Assembly: GCA_955652215.1 (NCBI GenBank)
Contig: CATPAX010000152.1
Location: 1-11,663, forward strand
DNA: 11,663 bases
Direction of reading: 5' to 3'
Origin: an uncultured Solirubrobacteraceae bacterium
Lineage (GTDB): Bacteria > Actinomycetota > Thermoleophilia > Solirubrobacterales > Solirubrobacteraceae
The notes under the pieces are model-generated. The model saw only the letters and a list, made by a program, of their open reading frames with translations. It made no database searches and was not told the DNA's origin. This document shows, in pieces, positions 1 through 7,423 of this stretch; the first letter of the stretch is position 1, and every line of letters starts with the position of its first letter. The position numbers were made by a program, and so were the translations under genes.

Positions 1-155
1 AGATGTAATAGGCCGGTGCCCTTGTCGGCACAAACTGAGATCATCTTCGAACCTGTGGCTGCGACGGCGTAGCTTCCGCCGGCGCCCACCAGCAGCCCGA
101 TCGTTAGGTAGGCGGCCGAGCGGGGGCTCAGATGGCGAACGATTCGGTGGCGCAT
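1..155 (-). CDS. Secreted protein, N-terminal part only (cut by window edge)
   Basis: An ATG at 155 opens a minus-strand frame that runs off the window after 51 codons. The N-terminus is a textbook export signal: basic n-region (MRHRIVRHLSPR), a hydrophobic stretch at about residues 13-33 and an AVAA-type cleavage site near residue 35. The mature start contains VCADKGTGLLH. A short Cys-x-x-Lys-x-Thr-Gly-x-Leu motif just after the signal is, from memory, common in secreted proteins of Thermoleophilia, but their function is unknown. A GAAGGG ribosome binding site candidate lies 10 nt upstream. It is divergent from the M42 peptidase gene. The rest of the protein, and so its domain content, is outside the window. 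Confidence 0.65.
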   Translation of the reverse strand, partial: MRHRIVRHLSPRSAAYLTIGLLVGAGGSYAVAATGSKMISVCADKGTGLLH

Positions 156-219
156 ATTGTCTCTACCCTTCTAGAGCTTGTGGGGTCATAGATTCCCCCC
201 TGCCCGTGGGGGCCAGACC

Positions 220-235
220 GTCCGCCCCGGCGGAC
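220..235. repeat. 16-bp inverted repeat, operator-like
   Basis: GTCCGCC-CC-GGCGGAC is a perfect palindrome with 7-bp arms and a 2-bp centre. It sits in the gap between the divergent genes starting at 155 (minus) and 373 (plus). The tiny centre makes an RNA hairpin less likely than a protein-binding site. GC-rich palindromes arise by chance in this DNA, so this is only a candidate operator. The rest of 156-372 holds no gene I can support. Confidence 0.3.
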
Positions 236-313
236 TCAGTCTGGGAGCTGCCGACATGGCTGATCGGGGAGCAGCTTAAGCACTCGAATGAGGCTGTGCG
301 CCAGGCGGCTCGA

Positions 314-341
314 TTCACACGCCGTCAGCTCGCCTTAAATT
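314..341 (+). promoter_or_regulatory. Putative promoter of the M42 peptidase/HAD unit
   Basis: TTCACA at 314-319 matches the -35 consensus at 5 of 6 bases. After a 16-nt spacer, TAAATT at 336-341 matches the -10 at 4 of 6. Transcription would begin near 348. This excludes the upstream TTG at 340 as a start codon, because it lies inside the -10, and fits a short leader to the ATGs at 367 and 373. Confidence 0.4.
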
Positions 342-372
342 GCCGCAAGTCAATAGCCTTCGGCAAATGCCG

Positions 373-1422
373 ATGCCCGCTCTTCTGAAGAGCCTGCTCG
401 CTGCGCCCGGTCCGTCAGGGAACGAAGCGGATCCCGCACGCGCGTGGAGGGAGGGTTGCGCGGAGTTCGCCGAGGTCGGATCGGATCACGTCGGCTCTTC
501 CTGGGCGAAGGTAACCGGGACAGGTGGCGGCCCAACGCTCGCGATCGTCGGACACATCGATGAGATCGGACTCCACGTCACCCACATTGAGGACGAGGGG
601 TATCTCCGGTTCGGCGACGTCGGCGGCTGGGACACGATGGTGCTGGTCGGCCAGCGGGTCCGGCTGATGACTCGCGACGGAACGGTAACCGGGGTGATCG
701 CCCGCAAGCCGATTCACCTCCTCAAGGAAGACGACCGCAAGAAGGTTCCCGAGCTGAAGGACCTTCACATCGACATCGGCGCTCGCAGCGCCGACGAGGC
801 CCGGGAGCTCGTCCGGATCGGAGACGTCGCGGTGATCGACGCGGAGCCGGTCGAGCTGCGCCACGACCTCGTGATCGCTCGAGCGCTCGACAACCGCGTT
901 GGCTGCTATGTCGCCGCCGAGGCGGCACGCCTGGTCGCCGCAGACGGCGGAGCCCCCGGAGATGTGATCGCTTTTGCAGTAGCCCAGGAGGAGACGACTC
1001 TTGCCGGCGCGTCGACAAGCGCGTTCGGCCACCGACCCGACGTCGCGATCGCCGTCGACCTGACCTTCGCCACCGACCAGCCCGGGGTCGAGCTCGGGCA
1101 GATCACCAAGCACACGATCGGCTCGGGACCGGTGATCGCCCGCGGCACCTCGTTGAACCCGCGTGTGTTTGAGCTCCTCTTCGAAGCGGGAGAGAAGGCC
1201 GAGATCCCGTTTACAGTCGAGTCGCTCGGCCGGTACACAGGCACTGACGCTGACGCCATCCACCGCAGCCGAGCGGGTGTCCCCACAGGCCTGGTATCGA
1301 TTCCGTCCCGTTACATGCACTCTCCGGTTGAGCTGGTCTCGCTCGGCGACATCGACGCGGCTACTCGTCTGATCGCCGAGTTCGCCAAGCTGTTCGTGCC
1401 TGGAACCTCCTTCGAGCGCTGA
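373..1422 (+). CDS. M42 family metallo-aminopeptidase
   Basis: Cytosolic di-metal aminopeptidase of the M42 family (glutamyl aminopeptidase/TET peptidase type), which trims peptides from the N-terminus. All expected active-site residues are visible, counted from the ATG at 373 (349 aa, normal family length): H61 and D63 in GHIDEIG, bridging D173 in ALDNR, catalytic-base and ligand pair E206/E207 in QEETT, D229 in AVDLT and H316 in YMHSP. I chose 373 because MPALLKSLLAAPGPSG matches the usual family N-terminus; ATG 367 is equally in frame. No clear Shine-Dalgarno sequence precedes either. A longer frame from TTG 340 would overlap the predicted -10 box. The HAD gene follows after 15 nt, so they are probably co-transcribed. 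The substrate cannot be told from sequence. Confidence 0.93.
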   Translation: MPALLKSLLAAPGPSGNEADPARAWREGCAEFAEVGSDHVGSSWAKVTGTGGGPTLAIVGHIDEIGLHVTHIEDEGYLRFGDVGGWDTMVLVGQRVRLMTRDGTVTGVIARKPIHLLKEDDRKKVPELKDLHIDIGARSADEARELVRIGDVAVIDAEPVELRHDLVIARALDNRVGCYVAAEAARLVAADGGAPGDVIAFAVAQEETTLAGASTSAFGHRPDVAIAVDLTFATDQPGVELGQITKHTIGSGPVIARGTSLNPRVFELLFEAGEKAEIPFTVESLGRYTGTDADAIHRSRAGVPTGLVSIPSRYMHSPVELVSLGDIDAATRLIAEFAKLFVPGTSFER

Positions 1423-1437
1423 AAGGCACAGCTCGCA

Positions 1438-2127
1438 GTGCTGCTGCTGTTCGACATCGACGGGACGCTCCTATCGGGGGCAACTGGAGCCCATCGGGAA
1501 GCGCTGCTCGCCGCGATCCTGACGGTTCACAGCGTGAAGGCCCAGTCGTTCAAGCGTCCCGTCTCGCCGGCTGGCCGGACCGACTCGGAGCTGGCACGCG
1601 CGATACTGCTCGACGCCGGCGTCAGCGCCGAGCGGATCGATGAGCTCGCGGACAGGGTGCGCGAGCAGTCCTGTCGCGAATACGCCCGGCTGTGTCCCGA
1701 GGACCTATCGGGCACGGTCATACCAGGTATCCCTGATGTGCTCAGCTGGCTCAGCGAGCGCCAGCACGTGAAGCTCGCGCTGCTGACCGGGAACTTCGAG
1801 GCGATCGCGCGCTTGAAGCTCGCGCGAGCCGGGATCGGCCACTTCTTCGCTTCTGGACAGGGCGCGTTCGGCTCGGATAGCGAGGACCGCGCCGCGCTAC
1901 CTGCGATCGCGCGGCGGCGTGCCGGGGAGGTCGGTCATCCCTACCCCCGTGTCGAGACGATCGTGATCGGCGACACGCCCAGGGACATCGCCTGCGCGCG
2001 GGCCGACGGGGTAAAGGTCGTCGCCGTCGCCTGCGGCCCGTTCGAGGCGAGCGAGCTGAGCGGCGCCGACTCAGTGGTCGAAGAGCCGCAAGAGCTTCGC
2101 GACGCGCTCGGCGCCCTCGGCGTCTGA
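1438..2127 (+). CDS. HAD-superfamily hydrolase, phosphoglycolate phosphatase-like
   Basis: A 229-aa haloacid dehalogenase-type phosphatase. Motif I is DIDGT (nucleophile D6, acid/base D8), motif II is LLTGN with T117, motif III is probably K127, and motif IV is GDTPRD with D179 and D183 binding magnesium. The segment between motif I and II (about 15-90) is a helical cap of the C1 type, as in Gph-like phosphatases; the physiological phosphate ester is not determined by sequence. It starts at GTG, preceded by GAAAGG at 1421-1426 that overlaps the stop of the M42 gene, which argues for one operon. The stop lies one base from the stop of the convergent SDR gene, leaving no room for a separate terminator. 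Confidence 0.9.
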   Translation: MLLLFDIDGTLLSGATGAHREALLAAILTVHSVKAQSFKRPVSPAGRTDSELARAILLDAGVSAERIDELADRVREQSCREYARLCPEDLSGTVIPGIPDVLSWLSERQHVKLALLTGNFEAIARLKLARAGIGHFFASGQGAFGSDSEDRAALPAIARRRAGEVGHPYPRVETIVIGDTPRDIACARADGVKVVAVACGPFEASELSGADSVVEEPQELRDALGALGV

Positions 2128-2128
2128 G

Positions 2129-2971
2129 TCAGCCCCGCGGCGTTGGGAACTGGCCTCGCATTGCGAGGTCCCACAGCTTGTCGGGCATCAGGCGGCGCTG
2201 GCCCATCAACAGGCGTGCGCTCGGGGTCACGGGGTAGCGCGCTTTCGGCCGCTTGGCCTCGATCGCGCCCGCGATCGCCTCGGCGACCTTCAGCGGCTCA
2301 CCACCGAGCTTCGCCAGCGGCCCCTTGTAGACATCGGACGTCGCCTTCGCAACGTGCTGGTTGAAATCCGCGTACGGGCCGTCATCGGCGGCGCCCCCTA
2401 CTGAGCCGGCCGCCACCTCGCCGAAGTTCGTCACGATCAGCCCCGGCTCGATCAGGATCACGTCGACCCCAAAGCCGCGGACCTCGAAGCGAAGCGCATC
2501 GGAGATCGCCTCGACCGCGTACTTGGTGGCGTGGTAGATGCCACCGCCCGGAAAGGTAAGCCTGCCACCCATCGAGCCGACGTTGACGATCTTGCCGTAG
2601 TGCTGAGCGCGCATTCCCGGAAGGACCAGCTGGCACATCCGGATCAGGCCGAACACGTTTGTCTCGAACTGACGTCGCACCTGGTCGAGGGGGACGCTTT
2701 CGATTGCGCCCGACTGGCTGTAGCCCGCGTTGTTGACTAGAACGCCAACCGCGCCCTCCGCCTCGAGGACCGCAGAAACCGCCGCGCTCATGGAAGCCTC
2801 GTCACGGACATCGAGCGCGAGCATCTCGCAGCCCCGCGCCTTCAGTCCGGCGAGGGTCTCCGGACGCCGCGCCGTCGCATACACCTTCCAGCCCTTGTCG
2901 GCCAACAGTCCCGCCGTGGCTTCACCGATACCCGACGAGCAGCCGGTGATGAGGACAGCCTTGGACGACAC
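2129..2971 (-). CDS. Classical short-chain dehydrogenase/reductase (SDR)
   Basis: A 280-aa NAD(P)-dependent oxidoreductase of the classical SDR type. The Rossmann cofactor motif TGCSSGIG is at 9-16, NNAG at 80-83, and the catalytic tetrad is N105, S133, Y146 and K150 (YHATK). R35-R36 at the end of beta-2 (TARRPE) suggests NADP(H) preference. The C-terminal 80 residues form the substrate lid, ending in MPDKLWDLAMRGQF, which resembles the retinol/17-beta-hydroxysteroid-dehydrogenase-like branch; the substrate is unknown. The start is GTG, since an in-frame TAA lies four codons upstream. A -10-like TAAACT ends 6 nt before the GTG, so the mRNA may be leaderless. It is divergent from the amidohydrolase and convergent with the HAD gene. 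Confidence 0.92.
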   Translation of the reverse strand: MSSKAVLITGCSSGIGEATAGLLADKGWKVYATARRPETLAGLKARGCEMLALDVRDEASMSAAVSAVLEAEGAVGVLVNNAGYSQSGAIESVPLDQVRRQFETNVFGLIRMCQLVLPGMRAQHYGKIVNVGSMGGRLTFPGGGIYHATKYAVEAISDALRFEVRGFGVDVILIEPGLIVTNFGEVAAGSVGGAADDGPYADFNQHVAKATSDVYKGPLAKLGGEPLKVAEAIAGAIEAKRPKARYPVTPSARLLMGQRRLMPDKLWDLAMRGQFPTPRG

Positions 2972-2977
2972 GCCGGC

Positions 2978-2983
2978 AGTTTA
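2978..2983 (-). promoter_or_regulatory. Putative -10 box, leaderless SDR transcript
   Basis: TAAACT on the minus strand fits the TAnnnT pattern and ends exactly 6 nt before the GTG of the SDR gene, the distance at which transcription normally starts. No good -35 is visible and no Shine-Dalgarno sequence lies between. Confidence 0.35.
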
Positions 2984-3050
2984 GCCTCGCTCCATCGGGC
3001 TTTCATGACGTCGCTGCGCATCGCCGCACGAGATGGGAGCATGGGGACCG

Positions 3051-4199
3051 ATGACGGAACCCAACCTTGGTTCAGCGTATGCACCCGTCACCGCTGAGCT
3101 CGACGCGCTGTTGCCCGTACGGGCGGACGTCGTTGACGTCCACACGCACTTGGGGGTGGACGAGGATGGTTCCTCGCTTGACCTCGAAACCTTGCTCGCG
3201 TACCTCGATCTGGTTGACCCCGCCGCGCGCGCGTGCGTCTTCCCGTTGCACGATCCCGACCGCCATCCCGCCTACCGCACCCCGAACGACCGGGTGCTCG
3301 GGTGGGCGCGCCAGTCGGACGGACGGCTCTACCCGTTCTGCCGCCTCGACCCAGCGGAGAAGCCCGTGGCAGAGGCGGAGCGCTGCCTGGCCTTGGGAGC
3401 GCGGGGGATCAAGCTCCACCCACGCGCGCAATCGTTCGGGTTCGGCGACGGACCGGCCGCGGCGATCTTCGAGGTTGCGCGGGATGCCCGCGTGCCGATC
3501 CTGATTCACGCTGGTCGCGGGATGCCGCCGATGGACCCCCTGGCCGAGCTCGCCCTCCGCTTTCCAGAGGTTCCGCTGGTGCTGGCGCATGCGGCGATCG
3601 CCGACCAGGGCATGTTCGCCACGAGGCTCGCTGAGCACCCTGCGGTCCTCTACGACACCTCCTGCTTCTCGGCACTCGACGTCGTCGAATTGTTTGCGCG
3701 GGTTCCGGCTGAGCGGATCATCTTCGGCTCCGATCCACCCTACGGGCGCCCCATCGGCGGTCTTTTCCAGACCATGCGAGTCGCGGCCTACGCCGGCCTC
3801 GACGCCACCGAGCGTGCCTCAGTCGCCGGTGGCACCGTGGCGGCACTCCTGGAAGGTCAACCCCTCCAGCCGATGTCACCGCCCCGGATCGCACAGGTCA
3901 GGCCGATTAGCGGACGGCTCGCGCGCGTCGGCGCGTATCTGATCATGGGATTCGCCGCGGTGATGGGTGGTGGCCGCCCGCCCGACTTCTCGCGCGCGCT
4001 TCCCGGGATTGCACTCGCCCGCGCTGCCTCTCGGGACCCCGATCCTGGCGTCGTCGGACCGGCGCTCGCGCGGATCGACTCACTGCTCGCCGCCGCTGAG
4101 AGGCTCATTAGTGAGGGCGGCGAGACCGCCTATCTTGCGTTCGGGCTGGTGATGGCGTCCGGCGCAATCGCCGCAACCGAGCCGCTCGGCGCATCCTGA
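3051..4199 (+). CDS. Amidohydrolase-family TIM-barrel protein with C-terminal extension
   Basis: A metal-dependent hydrolase or decarboxylase of the amidohydrolase-2 type. Counted from ATG 3051 (382 aa): the HTH metal motif gives H31 and H33 in VDVHTHLG; KLHP is at 121-124; H153 lies in LIHAGRG, H180 in LAHAAI, and D228 in GSDPPYG is the usual catalytic/metal aspartate at the end of strand 8. The barrel is complete by about residue 270. Residues from about 275 to the end form an extra Ala-rich, mostly helical region containing a short hydrophobic run (VGAYLIMGFAAVMGGG), which the usual 270-300 residue family members lack. An alternative ATG at 3033 would add six residues; 3051 has a G-rich stretch (GGGGAC) just upstream. 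The substrate is unknown; no pathway partners are adjacent. Confidence 0.85.
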   Translation: MTEPNLGSAYAPVTAELDALLPVRADVVDVHTHLGVDEDGSSLDLETLLAYLDLVDPAARACVFPLHDPDRHPAYRTPNDRVLGWARQSDGRLYPFCRLDPAEKPVAEAERCLALGARGIKLHPRAQSFGFGDGPAAAIFEVARDARVPILIHAGRGMPPMDPLAELALRFPEVPLVLAHAAIADQGMFATRLAEHPAVLYDTSCFSALDVVELFARVPAERIIFGSDPPYGRPIGGLFQTMRVAAYAGLDATERASVAGGTVAALLEGQPLQPMSPPRIAQVRPISGRLARVGAYLIMGFAAVMGGGRPPDFSRALPGIALARAASRDPDPGVVGPALARIDSLLAAAERLISEGGETAYLAFGLVMASGAIAATEPLGAS

Positions 4200-4208
4200 G
4201 CGGCGCCC

Positions 4209-4223
4209 GCGGCTCGCAGCCGC
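4209..4223. terminator. Hairpin between convergent genes
   Basis: GCGGCT-CGC-AGCCGC forms a perfect 6-bp stem with a 3-nt loop, 10 nt after the amidohydrolase stop and between it and the convergent ettA stop. No T-tract follows in either direction, so it is a candidate bidirectional terminator or pause site only. Confidence 0.35.
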
Positions 4224-4251
4224 CGCCTACCCCGAACCCGCGGTGGGCGCG

Positions 4252-4294
4252 TAGCCCCGGACCAGCCGCAGGCGCCTAGCCCCGGACCAGCCGC
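4252..4294. repeat. 18-bp direct repeat at the 3' end of ettA
   Basis: TAGCCCCGGACCAGCCGC occurs at 4252-4269 and again at 4277-4294, offset by 25 bp. The second copy encodes the last residues and stop of EttA (RLVRG-stop on the minus strand). The first lies just beyond the stop in a different frame. This looks like a small tandem duplication of the gene end. Confidence 0.8.
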
Positions 4295-5928
4295 TTATAG
4301 GTGATCCGCTTCGGGCGGTCGGCCTCGGCTCCGAGCTCCCGGTGACGGAACTCCTCGTACGCATCGAAGTTCCCCTCGAACCAGCGGACCTCCGAGTCAC
4401 CTTCGAACGCCAGCACATGGGTCGCGACCCGGTCGAGGAACCACCTATCGTGGGAGACGACCACGGCGCATCCTGCGAACGCGAGCAGCGCTTCCTCAAG
4501 CGCCCGCAAGGTGTCGACATCGAGGTCGTTGGTGGGCTCGTCGAGGAGCAGCAAGTTGCCGCCGGTGCGCAGCAGCTTCGCCAGGTGAAGCCGGTTGCGC
4601 TCGCCGCCTGAGAGCTTTGCGACCTTCTTCTGCTGATCGGTGCCCTTGAAGTTAAAGCCCGCGACGTAGGCGCGGCTGTTGACGCTCCGCTCGCCGAGGG
4701 AGATCTGGTCCTGGCCTCCTGAAACCTCTTCCCAGACCGTCTTGACGGGATCGAGCGCGTCCCGGGACTGATCGACGTAGGCGAGCTCGACCGTCTCCCC
4801 GATCCGCAGCGTCCCGCCGTCGGGCTGCTCGGCGCCGGTGATCATCCGCAGCAGCGTCGTCTTACCGGCGCCGTTCGGGCCGATCACGCCAACGATCCCG
4901 CCTCGGGGAAGGCTGAACGACAGGTCGTCGATCAGCAGCCGGTCGCCGTAGCCCTTTCGCAGCCCGTCGGCCTCGACCACCACGTCGCCGAGTCGCGCCC
5001 CGGCGGGGATGTGGATCTGAACCTGATCGAGCTTCACCGTCTGCTCTTGCGCGAGCAGCGATTCGTATGCGTTCAAACGGGCCCGCGGCTTGTTTCGCCT
5101 GGCGCTGGCGTTCATCCGGACCCATTCGAGCTCCTGGTCGATCGTCCGCCGGCGTGCGGTCTCCTGTTTCTCTTCGATCTCCAGTCGCGCGCGCTTCTGC
5201 TCGAGCCAGCCCGAGTAGTTGCCCTCGTACGGGATTCCCCGGCCGCGGTCGAGCTCGAGGATCCAGCCGGCGATGTTGTCGAGGAAGTAGCGGTCGTGGG
5301 TGACCGCGACGACTGTGCCGGCGTAGTCGCTGAGGTGGCGCTCGAGCCAGGCCACGGACTCAGCGTCCAGATGGTTCGTCGGCTCGTCGAGCAGCAGGAG
5401 GTCCGGCTGTCCGAGCAGGAGCCGGCACAGGGCCACCCGGCGGCGCTCTCCGCCCGACAGCGTGCTCACGTCAGCATCAGGAGGGGGGCAGCGAAGCGCG
5501 TCCATTGCGATCTCGACGGTGAGATCGAGGTTCCAGGCGTCGACCGCGTCGATCTGCTCCTGGACGCGCCCGAACTCATCCGCGGTCTCGTCGGAATAGT
5601 TCATCGACAGCTCGTTGAAGCGGTCGAGCAGCGCTCTGGTACCGGCTACGCCTTCCTCAACATTGCCCCGGACGTCCTTGTTCTCATCGAGGCTCGGCTC
5701 CTGCTCGAGCAGGCCGACGCTCGCCCCGGGACCGAGCTGGGCATGTCCGTCGAAGTCGCTGTCGAGCCCGGCCATGATCCGCAGAAGGGTCGACTTGCCC
5801 GCTCCGTTGTAGCCGAGCACGCCGATCTTCGCTCCGGGGAGGAACGACAGCGAGATGTCGCTCAGGACGACGCGGTCAGGCGGATAGCGGCGAGAGAGCT
5901 TGTAGGTCGTGAAGATGTACTGGGGCAT
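4276..5928 (-). CDS. ettA: Energy-dependent translational throttle protein EttA (ABC-F ATPase)
   Basis: A 550-aa tandem ABC ATPase without membrane segments, close to the usual 555 aa of EttA. In E. coli EttA binds the ribosomal E site and gates the first elongation steps according to the ATP/ADP ratio. NBD1 has Walker [10 protein letters not shown] (39-47), signature LSGGE (157-161), Walker B LLLLDE ending at E182 and switch H211. NBD2 has Walker [10 protein letters not shown] (350-358), signature LSGGE (439-443), Walker B ending at E464 and switch H493. The charged helical linker (about 242-320) is the P-site tRNA interaction motif, and an arm insert of EttA type lies near 95-140. The N-terminus ([10 protein letters not shown]) and [14 protein letters not shown] are distinctive for EttA. 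All catalytic residues are intact. ATG start with a weak ribosome site; divergent from the small membrane protein gene. Confidence 0.96.
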   Translation of the reverse strand: MPQYIFTTYKLSRRYPPDRVVLSDISLSFLPGAKIGVLGYNGAGKSTLLRIMAGLDSDFDGHAQLGPGASVGLLEQEPSLDENKDVRGNVEEGVAGTRALLDRFNELSMNYSDETADEFGRVQEQIDAVDAWNLDLTVEIAMDALRCPPPDADVSTLSGGERRRVALCRLLLGQPDLLLLDEPTNHLDAESVAWLERHLSDYAGTVVAVTHDRYFLDNIAGWILELDRGRGIPYEGNYSGWLEQKRARLEIEEKQETARRRTIDQELEWVRMNASARRNKPRARLNAYESLLAQEQTVKLDQVQIHIPAGARLGDVVVEADGLRKGYGDRLLIDDLSFSLPRGGIVGVIGPNGAGKTTLLRMITGAEQPDGGTLRIGETVELAYVDQSRDALDPVKTVWEEVSGGQDQISLGERSVNSRAYVAGFNFKGTDQQKKVAKLSGGERNRLHLAKLLRTGGNLLLLDEPTNDLDVDTLRALEEALLAFAGCAVVVSHDRWFLDRVATHVLAFEGDSEVRWFEGNFDAYEEFRHRELGAEADRPKRITYKRLVRG

Positions 5929-5939
5929 CGGCTCTGAGC

Positions 5940-5945
5940 AGGATA
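5940..5945 (-). promoter_or_regulatory. Possible -10 box of ettA
   Basis: TATCCT on the minus strand fits TAnnnT and lies 11 nt before the ettA ATG, predicting a very short 5' leader. No convincing -35 is visible. The divergent gap 5929-5969 is only 41 bp and has to serve both ettA and the small gene at 5970. Confidence 0.3.
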
Positions 5946-5969
5946 GGGCCGACCGAGTACAACACGGCT

Positions 5970-6137
5970 ATGCGCGTGCTCGCCGCGGTTTTTGCTCTCC
6001 TCGCAGCCGGGTGCATGGTGGTGGCGATCGCCAGCATGGTCACCGGCCGACCCGGGCCACGTGCCTCGGGGCTGATCAGGGCGCTGGCGGTGCTGCTGTT
6101 TGCGGCAGCCGTGGTCCTGAACGTCGCCTCGCGCTGA
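5970..6137 (+). CDS. Small two-helix membrane protein, 55 aa
   Basis: A short frame from ATG to TGA. The product has two hydrophobic segments, about residues 2-23 (starting MRVLAAVFALLAAG) and about 36-52 (ALAVLLFAAAVVLNVA), joined by a basic, Pro/Gly-rich loop (TGRPGPRASG); this predicts a hairpin in the membrane. Third codon positions are almost all G or C, as in real genes here, and the frame fills precisely the gap between the divergent ettA and the convergent MFS gene (14 bp away). No clear Shine-Dalgarno sequence precedes it. I do not recognise the family and propose no function. A chance frame in GC-rich DNA remains possible, but the amphipathic layout argues against it. Confidence 0.55.
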   Translation: MRVLAAVFALLAAGCMVVAIASMVTGRPGPRASGLIRALAVLLFAAAVVLNVASR

Positions 6138-6151
6138 GGCGATCGCGGTGA

Positions 6152-7423
6152 TCAGCCGCTGCCTGCGGCGACGCCGCGGGCATCGATCCTGGCGGCATTT
6201 CGGCCCTGGGCCGGGATCTGCCGGAGCGCTGCCAATCCAGCAAGCGCCACCAGGATGCAGGCGATGGCTCCGACTCCAAGACCGGCACGAGCGCCGAGGA
6301 CAGCCATCGTCCAGCCGACGATCGGCCCACCAATCGGCGTTGACCCCTGGAAGGCCACGAACCACAGCGACATAACGCGCCCGCGCATCTCCGGCGCGGA
6401 GTTCAGCTGGAGTGTCGAGTTCCCGCTCGACATGAACGAGATGCTGGCTCCGCCCACAAGCACCAGAGCCACAAGTTCGAGGGGCAGGTTCGGCGCCAGC
6501 GTGGCGAGCGTCATCGCCACCCCGAACGCGCTTGCCGCAAGCACAAGCGTGCGCACTCCGATGCGTCCTCTTGCGGCGACCATCAGGCCGCCGATGACCG
6601 CCCCCACGCCCATCGCGGCGGTCATGAAGCCGAATCCTGTCGCCCCGGCGTGGAGCCCTTTGCTCGCCATCACGGGAAGCGTTACCTGAAACTCGTAGGT
6701 GAGACAGCCGACCACAGCCATCATCAGCAGCGGAACAGCCAATTCGCGCCTTCGGCGGATGTAGCGCAGGCCCTCACGCAGCTGACCACGGGCGCGGGGG
6801 GTCGGGGTGGGCTGAGCCAGTGCCGAGCGGTCGAGTGTCACCAGCGATGCGACGACCGCCACGAAGCTCCCGGCGTTGACGAGGAAACACACCCCGTCGC
6901 CGACGCTCGCGATCAGGATTCCCGCGACGGCGGGACCGATCACGCGCGCGACGTTGACCATCACCGAATTGAGGCTGACCGCGTTGCGGAGATGATCAGG
7001 GCCGACCATCTCGAGCATGAAGGACTGCCGGCTGGGGTTCTCGAACGCGTTGTTGACGCCGAGGAGCGCAGCGAGCACGCCGATCTCCCAAACTCGAACG
7101 GAGCCGGTGACCGTGAGCAGACCGAGGATCAGCGCCTGGACACCCATCGCGCTCTGGAGCGCGATCATCATCAGTCGCTTATCGACGCGGTCGGCGATCA
7201 CGCCGCCATACGGAGCGAGCAGCAGCACCGGCAGCGTCTGCAGACCGATGATCACCCCGAGTGCGGTGCTCGAATGGGTCAGGGTCAGTACCAGCCACGC
7301 CTGGGCTGTCATCTGCATCCAGGTCCCGGTCAGGGACACTGACTGCCCGGCGAAGTACCGCCGGTAGTTCGGGAGCGAGAACGAGGCAAAGGTCTGCCGA
7401 CCTACTCGCATGACCCGCGTCAT
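6152..7423 (-). CDS. MFS transporter, MFS_3/EntS-like exporter
   Basis: A 423-aa integral membrane protein with about 12 hydrophobic segments, the usual size for the major facilitator superfamily. The motif A loop between helices 2 and 3 is GGVIADRVDKR (73-83); its pseudo-repeat in the second half is PEMRGRVMSLW (344-354); a motif-C-like VIGPAVAGIL (161-170) lies in helix 5, typical of drug/H+ antiporters. The central cytoplasmic loop with basic residues is about 198-228. Family resemblance is to MFS_3 (EntS, macrolide and tetracycline-type exporters); the cargo is unknown. The ATG overlaps the stop of marR in an ATGA, so translation is likely coupled, and control by the MarR protein is likely. 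Confidence 0.9.
   Translation of the reverse strand: MTRVMRVGRQTFASFSLPNYRRYFAGQSVSLTGTWMQMTAQAWLVLTLTHSSTALGVIIGLQTLPVLLLAPYGGVIADRVDKRLMMIALQSAMGVQALILGLLTVTGSVRVWEIGVLAALLGVNNAFENPSRQSFMLEMVGPDHLRNAVSLNSVMVNVARVIGPAVAGILIASVGDGVCFLVNAGSFVAVVASLVTLDRSALAQPTPTPRARGQLREGLRYIRRRRELAVPLLMMAVVGCLTYEFQVTLPVMASKGLHAGATGFGFMTAAMGVGAVIGGLMVAARGRIGVRTLVLAASAFGVAMTLATLAPNLPLELVALVLVGGASISFMSSGNSTLQLNSAPEMRGRVMSLWFVAFQGSTPIGGPIVGWTMAVLGARAGLGVGAIACILVALAGLAALRQIPAQGRNAARIDARGVAAGSG

Noticed and set aside
206..388. 60-codon plus-strand frame before the M42 gene
   Set aside because: GTG start without ribosome site, overlaps the M42 start and the predicted promoter, and loses the third-position GC bias in its second half. 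It could be a decayed remnant, but I cannot support it.
415..1320. 301-codon open frame on the minus strand opposite the M42 peptidase
   Set aside because: It is a by-product of GC-rich codon bias on the true strand. It has no recognisable motif, while the plus strand encodes a complete M42 active site.
5011..5937. 308-codon plus-strand frame opposite ettA
   Set aside because: The product has no domain signature and mirrors the codon bias of ettA, which has all ABC-F motifs.
6650..7342. 230-codon plus-strand frame opposite the MFS gene
   Set aside because: The product is very rich in His, Asp and Arg, the mirror image of a hydrophobic transporter; no motif.
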